Source: an uncultured Bacilli bacterium
GTDB lineage: Bacteria; Bacillota_I; Bacilli_A; RF39; UBA660
Reading direction: 5' to 3'
Assembly: GCA_934148875.1 (NCBI GenBank)
Contig: CAKPDJ010000001.1
Location: forward strand, 12,271 to 76,270
DNA: 64,000 nt
Under the pieces are notes generated by a model that did no database searches, was not told the origin of the DNA, and worked only from the letters and a program-made list of their open reading frames with translations. Below are positions 34,235 through 40,934 of the stretch, piece by piece (the first letter of the stretch is position 1; each line of letters starts with the position of its first letter). The position numbers and the translations under genes were made by a program.

Positions 34235-36172
34235 ATGGATATGGAAGAAAAAGTTACAAATCATTATGATGCTTCGGATATTCAAGTACTTGAAGGGTTA
34301 GAAGCAGTAAGAAAAAGACCTGGTATGTATATTGGTACTACTGATGTAAAAGGTCTACATCATTTAGTATGGGAAATTGTAGATAATGCTATAGATGAAG
34401 CATTAGCTGGTTATTGTCATAATATTGAGGTAGTTATTAATAAGGATAATTCAATAACTGTTAAGGATGATGGTCGTGGTATACCAGTTGATATTCACCC
34501 TAAAACAGGTATTTCTACAGTTGAAACAGTTTATACTGTACTTCATGCTGGTGGTAAATTTGGTGGTGGAGGATACAAAGTATCAGGTGGACTTCATGGT
34601 GTTGGTGCTAGTGTCGTTAATGCTCTTAGTAAATGGGTAGAGGTTACTGTCTATAAAAATGGTAAAATACATCAAATTCGTTTTGAAAATGGTGGACATA
34701 CTGTTCAACCATTACATGTAATTGGTGAATGTAGTGAAGATAGAACTGGTACTACAGTTACATTTAAACCTGATTCTGAAATATTTGATACAGATATATA
34801 TGATTATGAGACATTAAAAGTAAGAATTCGTGAATTAGCATTTTTAAATAGAGGATTATCTATCAATATAAGGGATGATCGTGATTTAGAAGATACTACT
34901 GGTGAAACTTTTCTTTATGAAGGTGGTATTAGTGAATATGTTAGATTTATTAATCAAGAAAAAACACCAATTCATCAGGATATAATTCACTTAAGTGGCG
35001 AAAAAGATGGGGTATTTTTTGAAGTAGCTATGCAGTATAACACTTCTTATAATACTAATATTTATTCATTTGTTAATAATATTAATACTCATGATGGTGG
35101 TACACATGAAGATGGTGTTAAAAGAGCTTTATCAAGAGTAATTAATAATTACGCTAGAAAAAATAATATGTTAAAAGAAAAAGATGAAAATTTAAAAGAG
35201 GATGATGTTAAAGAAGGTCTTACTATGATTATTTCTTGTAAGCATCCAAATCCTCAATTTGAAGGACAAACTAAAGGAAGACTTGGTAATTCTGAGGTTA
35301 GAAGTTTGGCTGATAGTGTTTTTGCTGAAGGATTTGAAAGATTTTTATTAGAAAATCCTGAAGATGCTAAGATTATTGTTAATAAGGCATTATTAGCTAG
35401 AAATGCTAGAATGGCTGCTAAGAGAGCAAGAGAAGCTACTAGAAAGAGTGATTTAGCTGTTACTAATTTCTTTGGTAAACTTTCTGATTGTAAGAGTAAG
35501 GACCCTAGTGTTTCTGAGATATTTATAGTCGAAGGAGATAGTGCTGGTGGATCTGCTAAAAAGGGTAGAGATTCAATGACTCAAGCAATATTACCACTTA
35601 GAGGTAAAATTTTAAATGTAGAAAAGGCTAGAGTAGATAAAGCACTTAGTAATGAAGAAATTAAGACTATTATTACAGCTTTTGGAACAGGAATTGGTGA
35701 ATATTTTGATTTATCTAAACTTAGATATGACAAAATTATTATTATGACTGATGCCGATGTTGATGGTTCACATATTCGTGTATTATTATTAACGTTATTT
35801 TATCGTTTCTTTAGACCTATTGTTGAAGCAGGACATGTTTATGCTGCTCAACCACCTTTATATAGAATTATGCATGGAAAGACTAGAAAGTATGTACTTA
35901 ATGATGATGAATTAGCTGCATATTTAAATTCATTACCAGAAAATGTTCGTTCTAAAGCTGAAATAGCTCGTATGAAAGGTTTAGGAGAAATGGATGCGGA
36001 AGAATTAAATGAAACAACTATGGATATTGAGAAGAGAGTTTTAAGAAAGATTACTGTTGATGATTGTGTAGCAGCTGATGCTATATTTGAAAAATTGATG
36101 GGCGATGAAGTAGATCCTAGAAGAAAATTTATAGAAGAAAATGCAGATTATGTTCAAAATCTTGATATTTAG
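34235..36172 (+). CDS. gyrB: DNA gyrase subunit B
   Basis: ATPase subunit of gyrase, 645 residues. It has [19 protein letters not shown], the GHKL ATP-binding motifs VDNAIDEA and [23 protein letters not shown], the TOPRIM motifs [11 protein letters not shown] and DADVDGSHI, and the C-terminal [12 protein letters not shown]. It is coupled to recF upstream and gyrA downstream (12-base gap), giving a recF-gyrB-gyrA operon. Confidence 0.98.
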   Translation: MDMEEKVTNHYDASDIQVLEGLEAVRKRPGMYIGTTDVKGLHHLVWEIVDNAIDEALAGYCHNIEVVINKDNSITVKDDGRGIPVDIHPKTGISTVETVYTVLHAGGKFGGGGYKVSGGLHGVGASVVNALSKWVEVTVYKNGKIHQIRFENGGHTVQPLHVIGECSEDRTGTTVTFKPDSEIFDTDIYDYETLKVRIRELAFLNRGLSINIRDDRDLEDTTGETFLYEGGISEYVRFINQEKTPIHQDIIHLSGEKDGVFFEVAMQYNTSYNTNIYSFVNNINTHDGGTHEDGVKRALSRVINNYARKNNMLKEKDENLKEDDVKEGLTMIISCKHPNPQFEGQTKGRLGNSEVRSLADSVFAEGFERFLLENPEDAKIIVNKALLARNARMAAKRAREATRKSDLAVTNFFGKLSDCKSKDPSVSEIFIVEGDSAGGSAKKGRDSMTQAILPLRGKILNVEKARVDKALSNEEIKTIITAFGTGIGEYFDLSKLRYDKIIIMTDADVDGSHIRVLLLTLFYRFFRPIVEAGHVYAAQPPLYRIMHGKTRKYVLNDDELAAYLNSLPENVRSKAEIARMKGLGEMDAEELNETTMDIEKRVLRKITVDDCVAADAIFEKLMGDEVDPRRKFIEENADYVQNLDI

Positions 36173-36183
36173 GGAGGCGTAGT

Positions 36184-38823
36184 ATGGATAATAAAGATGA
36201 TTTAAATGAATTATTAGCTAGAGCTAGTGAAGAAGATAATAATGCTGATAATGTTGTGGATGATAGTTCTGATATTAATGATAATAGTTCTCAAGAAGAT
36301 ATTGATATAATTAAATCTAATGGTAATTTTAGTGGATATTTTCATGAAAGAGATAGATTGGATCATAATAACATTGTAGATGAAGTTAAAACTTCTTTTA
36401 TGGAGTATTCAATGAGTGTTATTAAGTCTCGTGCATTACCTGACCTTAGAGATGGTTTAAAGCCTGTTCACAGACGTATTTTATGGTCTATGTATGAATC
36501 TGGTTATACACCTGATAAACCTCACAGAAAGAGTGCTAAAACAGTCGGAGAAGTTATGGGTAATTATCATCCACATGGAGATAGTTCTATTTATGAAGCA
36601 ATGGTGCGTTTAGCACAAGATTTTAACCAAAGATATATGTTAATTGATGGCCATGGCAATTTTGGTAATATTGAGGGAGATGGCGCAGCAGCAATGCGTT
36701 ATACTGAGTCAAGACTTGCTAAGATTTCATTGGAATTATTAAGGGATATAAATAAAGATACTGTTGATATGGATGACAACTTTGATGCTACAAGAAAAGA
36801 ACCTAAGGTATTACCTTCTAGATTTCCTAATGTACTTGTTAATGGATCTATGGGTATTGCAGTTGGTATGGCTACTAATATTCCACCACATAATTTAGGT
36901 GAAGTTATAGATGGTTGTGTTGCATATATTGACAATCCAGATATTGATACTATGGGATTGATGCAGTATATTAAAGGACCAGATTTTCCTACAGGTGGTA
37001 TTATTTTAGGTAATTCTGGTATTAAAAAGGCTTATGAAACGGGTAGAGGTTCTATTACTATTCGTAGTAAGGCTACTATTGAAGAAAATGGTAATCATAA
37101 TCAGATAGTTATTACTGAGGTTCCTTATGGTGTTAATACTATGGAACTTAAAAATAAAGTTGCCGAACTTGTTCATAATAAAACTATTGAAGGTATTTCT
37201 GATTATCATACTGATTTAAAAGACGGTATTAAAATTACTATTACTTTAAAGAAGGATGCTAATGCACAAGTTATTTTGAATCAGTTATATAAACATACTA
37301 ATTTTCAAATATCTTATGGTATTATTTTCTTGGTTCTTGATGGACAAACACCTAGAACTTTAGGTATAAAGGATATTATTTCTAAATATATAGACCATCA
37401 AAAAGAAGTAATTATAAGAAGAACTCGTTACGATTTAGGAAAAGCAGAAGAAAGAGTTCATATTTTAGAGGGATTACGTATAGCGCTTGATAATATTGAT
37501 GAGGTTGTACATATTATTAGAGCTGCTGAAAGTGATGATGAGGCAAGAAATAATTTGATGTCCAGATTTGCTTTGGATGATATTCAAGCTAATAGTATTC
37601 TAGAAATGAGATTACGTCGTTTAACTGGATTAGAACGTGGAAAAGTTGAAGCTGAGTTAAATGATTTACTTGTTAAGATAGCTGATTATAAGGACATTTT
37701 AGCTAATGGACAAAGAGTTCTAGATATTATTAAGGAAGAAATGTTGGAAATTAAACGTAAGTATAGTGATGATCGTAGGACTCAAATTGATATGACAGCA
37801 ATTGAATATATTGAAGATGAATCATTAATACCTGTGAATAACATATTAATTACATTAACTAATAAAGGTTATATTAAGAGAATGCCAGTTGATGCTTATC
37901 GTACACAAAATCGTGGTGGAGTTGGAATTAAAGGTATGTCTACTAATGAAGAAGATTTTGTGGAAAAGATGATTAATATGGAAACTCATGATTATATCTT
38001 CTTCTTTAGTAATAAAGGTAAGGTATATAGGATCAAAGGTTATGAGGTTCCAGAATTTAGCAGACAAAGTAAAGGACTGCCAATAGTTAATTTATTACCT
38101 GTGGAAAAAGGTGAAAGTATTAATTCTATTGTTTCATTGAGTGCTAAAGAACATGAATATAATTACTTTGTATTTGTTACTAAAAACGGTATTGTTAAAC
38201 GTACTGATTTAAGTGAATTTGATAATATACGTAGTAGTGGAAAAATAGCAATTACATTAAGAGATGATGATGAACTTATTGCTGTACGTAAAACTACTGG
38301 GGAAAACGAAGTTATTATTGGTGCTTCTAATGGTAGAATGGTAAGATTTGTGGAAAACGAAATTCGTGTAATGGGTCGTACTGCTGCTGGTGTTAAGGGA
38401 ATTGAATTAGGTGATAGTAAAGTTATCGGTGGTGAAATTATTACATCTGATGAACAGGTATTGATAGTTACTGAAAAAGGTTATGGTAAAAAAACTCCAA
38501 TTGATGAATATCGTTTAACTCATCGTGGAAGTAAGGGTGTTAAAGCACTTAACGTAACTGAGAAGAATGGAATGTTAGTATCATTGAAAGCAGTAACCGG
38601 AGAAGAAGACTTAGTTATTATTACAGATAGTGGAATAGTAATGAGAATGTCTATGGATCAAATATCTACTTTAGGTAGAGCTACTCAAGGTGTACGTTTA
38701 ATTAAACTAAAAGATGATCAAAAGGTGGCTACTGTATCAACTATAATAAAAGATGAAACGGATAATGGTTCAGAAGTTGATAACAGTGAGGTTGTTGAAA
38801 ATAATGAAAGTGTATCTGAATAG
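36184..38823 (+). CDS. gyrA: DNA gyrase subunit A with an acidic N-terminal extension
   Basis: The 879-residue DNA-cutting subunit. The canonical start (VKTSFMEYSMSVIKSRALPD) begins only near residue 68; before it lies an Asp/Asn/Glu/Ser-rich stretch of about 60 residues not found in typical GyrA. The winged-helix has HPHGDSSIYEAMVRLAQDF (quinolone-target Ser kept, Glu at the second position), the catalytic Tyr is in AAAMRYTESRL, and the C-terminal pinwheel has the GyrA box QNRGGVG. The ribosome site GGGAGG at 36172-36177 supports ATG 36184 and therefore the extension. A tail rich in Asp, Glu and Asn ends the protein. Confidence 0.96.
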   Translation: MDNKDDLNELLARASEEDNNADNVVDDSSDINDNSSQEDIDIIKSNGNFSGYFHERDRLDHNNIVDEVKTSFMEYSMSVIKSRALPDLRDGLKPVHRRILWSMYESGYTPDKPHRKSAKTVGEVMGNYHPHGDSSIYEAMVRLAQDFNQRYMLIDGHGNFGNIEGDGAAAMRYTESRLAKISLELLRDINKDTVDMDDNFDATRKEPKVLPSRFPNVLVNGSMGIAVGMATNIPPHNLGEVIDGCVAYIDNPDIDTMGLMQYIKGPDFPTGGIILGNSGIKKAYETGRGSITIRSKATIEENGNHNQIVITEVPYGVNTMELKNKVAELVHNKTIEGISDYHTDLKDGIKITITLKKDANAQVILNQLYKHTNFQISYGIIFLVLDGQTPRTLGIKDIISKYIDHQKEVIIRRTRYDLGKAEERVHILEGLRIALDNIDEVVHIIRAAESDDEARNNLMSRFALDDIQANSILEMRLRRLTGLERGKVEAELNDLLVKIADYKDILANGQRVLDIIKEEMLEIKRKYSDDRRTQIDMTAIEYIEDESLIPVNNILITLTNKGYIKRMPVDAYRTQNRGGVGIKGMSTNEEDFVEKMINMETHDYIFFFSNKGKVYRIKGYEVPEFSRQSKGLPIVNLLPVEKGESINSIVSLSAKEHEYNYFVFVTKNGIVKRTDLSEFDNIRSSGKIAITLRDDDELIAVRKTTGENEVIIGASNGRMVRFVENEIRVMGRTAAGVKGIELGDSKVIGGEIITSDEQVLIVTEKGYGKKTPIDEYRLTHRGSKGVKALNVTEKNGMLVSLKAVTGEEDLVIITDSGIVMRMSMDQISTLGRATQGVRLIKLKDDQKVATVSTIIKDETDNGSEVDNSEVVENNESVSE

Positions 38824-38834
38824 ATACACTTTTT
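38809..38834 (+). terminator. Terminator of gyrA, first
   Basis: AGTGTATCT (38809-38817) pairs perfectly with AGATACACT (38822-38830) over a four-base loop that includes the gyrA stop codon; TTTT follows. Confidence 0.88.
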
Positions 38835-38850
38835 AGTTTCACGTGAAACT
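38835..38850. promoter_or_regulatory. parS site 1 (variant AGTTTCACGTGAAACT)
   Basis: A perfect 16-bp palindrome differing from the consensus parS only at the outermost bases pair (A..T instead of T..A). It starts directly after the T tract of the first gyrA terminator and has no DnaA-like box beside it. Confidence 0.8.
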
Positions 38851-38868
38851 ACTAATTATTTATATTTG

Positions 38869-38908
38869 TATAGTTTTCAATTTACTATGTTGAAAACTAT
38901 ATTTTTTT
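38869..38908 (+). terminator. Second terminator after gyrA
   Basis: TATAGTTTTCAA (38869-38880) pairs perfectly with TTGAAAACTATA (38890-38901) over nine bases, then seven T. Together with the first it insulates the parS region from gyrA transcription. Confidence 0.85.
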
Positions 38909-38916
38909 ATTAAATT

Positions 38917-38930
38917 ATTTCCCGGGAAAT
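38917..38930. promoter_or_regulatory. Noc-binding site 2, fused to a DnaA-like box and parS
   Basis: Perfect ATTTCCCGGGAAAT, palindromic out to 38913-38934. Its right end shares two bases with TTTTCCACA (38933-38941), which is one base from parS site 2 (38943-38958). The three elements span 46 bp. Confidence 0.9.
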
Positions 38931-38942
38931 AATTTTCCACAA

Positions 38943-38958
38943 TGTTTCACGTGAAACA
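38943..38958. promoter_or_regulatory. parS site 2
   Basis: TGTTTCACGTGAAACA, perfect. The DnaA-like box TTTTCCACA lies at 38933-38941, one base upstream, and Noc site 2 adjoins that box. Confidence 0.95.
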
Positions 38959-39197
38959 TTAAACAAGTATTTGATTATAGTTATTAAAATTGAAAAATTT
39001 TAAATATTAAATTGTATACTGTTAATAAGTAAAATTTTATCAAAATTAAATAGTATTAAGTTTATTGTTAATAATTATTTAGTTACAATATGTTTAAAAA
39101 TAATATTTATTATTGTTAGGTTTAGTAATCAATAATTTAATAGATTATTATTTTATGTTTATATTTGTATTAGGCGATTGTTTTTTAGTTTCCACAG

Positions 39198-39213
39198 TGT
39201 TTCACGTGAAACA
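39198..39213. promoter_or_regulatory. parS site 3
   Basis: TGTTTCACGTGAAACA, perfect. GTTTCCACA lies at 39188-39196, one base upstream, identical to the DnaA box at 31246 in oriC. Confidence 0.95.
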
Positions 39214-39354
39214 TAGATTTCTAATAATATTTTTGTTCTTAAATATTTATTATAGGAGACATTATAAAATTTATTATTTACTAAATTTAAATGCATTTGT
39301 TATTTTTATTAAAAATTACATTCTATCTAATTTAAATTTTCATAATTTCCACAA

Positions 39355-39370
39355 TGTTTCACGTGAAACA
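39355..39370. promoter_or_regulatory. parS site 4
   Basis: TGTTTCACGTGAAACA, perfect. ATTTCCACA lies at 39345-39353, one base upstream. Confidence 0.95.
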
Positions 39371-39596
39371 TTGATAATTTAATAGTTATTTTTTATTAAT
39401 CAATCTACAGTTATTATATAATTTTAATTACTATAAGTAATGTTAATATAGTAAACATTATATTGTTGATTAGTTTCAATTTTCAATGATGAGTATCATT
39501 AAATAAGGTATGTCTATAATAACATAATGAGTTATTATAGATTAACCAATATAGAATATATAATACTTGAATTTTCCACATGTTTCACGTGAAACA
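39371..39596 (+). repeat. Direct repeat, copy 1 (spacer plus DnaA-like box and parS)
   Basis: This block of about 226 bases follows parS 4 and ends with TTTTCCACA directly joined to parS 5. It matches 39995-40219 at roughly nine positions in ten, including the hairpin TCTATAATAAC/GTTATTATAGA at 39513-39541. A duplication within the array explains the similarity. Confidence 0.88.
39581..39596. promoter_or_regulatory. parS site 5
   Basis: TGTTTCACGTGAAACA, perfect. TTTTCCACA (39572-39580) is directly joined upstream. At the end of direct repeat copy 1. Confidence 0.95.
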
Positions 39597-39792
39597 TTGT
39601 ACGAATATTAAAATATAATTTATTATTTATAATAACAATTATTACTAAAGATAAAAGGTTTATTTAATATAATTATAGATCAAGCTTTATTGATTAATAA
39701 ATATTATTGTTTATTATACTTAATAAATTTATTATTAATTGTGTTAATTTGTTTTTTATATTGAATTTATATAAATTATAAAATATCCACAA

Positions 39793-39808
39793 TGTTTCAC
39801 GTGAAACA
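39793..39808. promoter_or_regulatory. parS site 6
   Basis: TGTTTCACGTGAAACA, perfect. ATATCCACA lies at 39783-39791, one base upstream; here the box has the TATCCACA core of the classical DnaA box. Confidence 0.95.
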
Positions 39809-39978
39809 TAGCTTATTTTGTTACATATAATATTAGATTTTTAAAATATTAGTAGTTATTTATTGTATCAAATATAATTTATAAATTAAATCTAATAAAT
39901 ATAGATGCTTTTTAAATTTATTAAGATGATATGTATTTTATTTATGAAATTTTAGTGTTAATTAATATAATTTCCACA

Positions 39979-39994
39979 TGTTTCACGTGAAACA
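39979..39994. promoter_or_regulatory. parS site 7
   Basis: TGTTTCACGTGAAACA, perfect. ATTTCCACA (39970-39978) is directly joined upstream. Confidence 0.95.
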
Positions 39995-40219
39995 TAGATA
40001 ATTTAACAGTTGTTTTTTAATTAATCTACAATTATTATATAATTTTAATTACTATAAGTAATGTTAATATAATAAACATTATATATTGTTGATTAATTTT
40101 AAATTTTAATGATAAGTATCATTAAATAAGGTATGTCTATAATAACATAATGAGTTATTATAGATTAACCAATATTGAATATATAATACTTGAATTTTCC
40201 ACATGTTTCACGTGAAACA
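39995..40219 (+). repeat. Direct repeat, copy 2 (spacer plus DnaA-like box and parS)
   Basis: Second copy of the block at 39371-39596; ends with TTTTCCACA joined to parS 8. The internal hairpin TCTATAATAAC/GTTATTATAGA (40136-40164) is unchanged, while the AT-rich filler has drifted and small indels are present. Confidence 0.88.
40204..40219. promoter_or_regulatory. parS site 8
   Basis: TGTTTCACGTGAAACA, perfect. TTTTCCACA (40195-40203) is directly joined upstream. At the end of direct repeat copy 2. Confidence 0.95.
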
Positions 40220-40276
40220 TATGAATATATCTATTAAATAAGATAAATATCTTTAAAAATTAAAAAAATAATGTAA

Positions 40277-40292
40277 TGTTTCACGTGAAACA
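40277..40292. promoter_or_regulatory. parS site 9
   Basis: TGTTTCACGTGAAACA, perfect. No DnaA-like box upstream. It lies ten bases from the -35 of the SRP RNA promoter, so ParB spreading would cover that promoter. Confidence 0.95.
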
Positions 40293-40301
40293 TAAAAATA
40301 G

Positions 40302-40330
40302 TTGCTCTTTTTATAAAAATATAATATTAT
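40302..40330 (+). promoter_or_regulatory. ffs: Promoter of the SRP RNA gene
   Basis: TTGCTC (40302-40307), a 17-base spacer, then TATTAT (40325-40330). Transcription would begin about seven bases later, at the start of the RNA. Confidence 0.65.
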
Positions 40331-40337
40331 AATTATC

Positions 40338-40414
40338 GTGCAATAAGTATTAATGGAACCAGGTCAGGATTGGAAGATAGCAGCCTTAACGTTCTATACT
40401 TATGTGCACTTTTT
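40338..40414 (+). ncRNA. ffs: Signal recognition particle RNA (small bacterial, 4.5S type)
   Basis: The apical SRP helix is visible: GGTCAGG at 40362-40368, the GGAAG tetraloop region at 40372-40376 and AGCAGCC at 40379-40385, which with the flanking bases form the Ffh-binding domain. The outer ends pair (GTGCA with TGCAC, and AATAAGTAT with ATACTTAT) into one long hairpin of about 75 nt, followed by seven T as terminator. There is no Alu domain, so this is the short form rather than the long Bacillus form. It lies between gyrA and tadA/dnaX, as the SRP RNA gene does in B. subtilis. Confidence 0.93.
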
Positions 40415-40427
40415 TTATAGGTGAATT

Positions 40428-40877
40428 ATGAAGGATTATGAAATATTATATATGAAAGAAGCAATAAAAGAGGCAATGAAAGCTTATAATTCAGGTGAGA
40501 TACCTGTTGGAGCAGTAATTGTTAAAAACGGTAATATAATTGCTAGAGCACACAATATGAAAGAAACTAAAATGTGTGCTATTAAGCATGCGGAAATTAT
40601 TGCCATTGAAAGAGCATGTGCAAAACTTAATAATTGGAGATTAATTGGATGTACTATGTATGTCACAATGTTACCTTGTCCTATGTGTGCTAGTGCTATT
40701 AATCAATCAAGAATTTGTAATATATATTATGGCACTGTACCTGATTATGCAGAAAAAGAGGCTGTGGAAAAAATATTGAATGATAAAAATTATGGGTTAC
40801 CTGTTAAACTTAGTGGTTCAATTTTGGAACAAGATTGTGGAAAACTTTTAAAGCAATTTTTTGTTGAAAAACGATAA
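40428..40877 (+). CDS. tadA: tRNA-specific adenosine deaminase TadA
   Basis: Zinc enzyme that converts the wobble adenosine of tRNA-Arg(ACG) to inosine. The 149-residue protein has the zinc and catalytic motif HAEIIAIERA and PCPMCASAI, plus GEIPVGAVIV near residue 24. It is next to ffs and dnaX, as in B. subtilis. Confidence 0.96.
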   Translation: MKDYEILYMKEAIKEAMKAYNSGEIPVGAVIVKNGNIIARAHNMKETKMCAIKHAEIIAIERACAKLNNWRLIGCTMYVTMLPCPMCASAINQSRICNIYYGTVPDYAEKEAVEKILNDKNYGLPVKLSGSILEQDCGKLLKQFFVEKR

Positions 40878-40883
40878 TTATAG

Positions 40884-40912
40884 TTAGAATAAATTAGTTT
40901 TAATGGTATAAT
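40884..40912 (+). promoter_or_regulatory. Promoter of dnaX
   Basis: TTAGAA (40884-40889), a 17-base spacer, TATAAT (40907-40912), with TG one base before the -10 (extended -10). The dnaX ribosome site GGAGGTG follows at 40924. Confidence 0.65.
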
Positions 40913-40934
40913 ATAAGTGTTTTGGAGGTGCATT

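Larger units (their letters stand above)
38824..40336. other. Origin-proximal centromere: parS array with DnaA-box-like elements, gene-free
   Basis: About 1.5 kb without a credible gene. It holds nine parS palindromes (centres 73-255 bp apart), one Noc site, seven DnaA-box-like nonamers placed 0-1 bp upstream of seven of the parS sites and all in the same orientation, a duplicated block of about 225 bp, and internal inverted repeats. Eight parS sites are perfect TGTTTCACGTGAAACA. The filler is over 80% A+T by eye. It is framed by a double terminator after gyrA and by the SRP RNA promoter. The nearest oriC box is about 7.6 kb away. Confidence 0.9.

Noticed and set aside
39113..39382. An open frame of 89 codons in the parS region.
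   Set aside because: It runs through two parS palindromes, has no ribosome site, and its product is a random hydrophobic, Ile/Phe/Asn-rich string as expected from AT-rich filler.
38824..40336. Regularly recurring palindromes that at first looked like a CRISPR array.
   Set aside because: The repeat unit is the 16-bp parS palindrome, spacers vary from 57 to 239 bp, two of them are duplicates of one another, and no cas gene is nearby.
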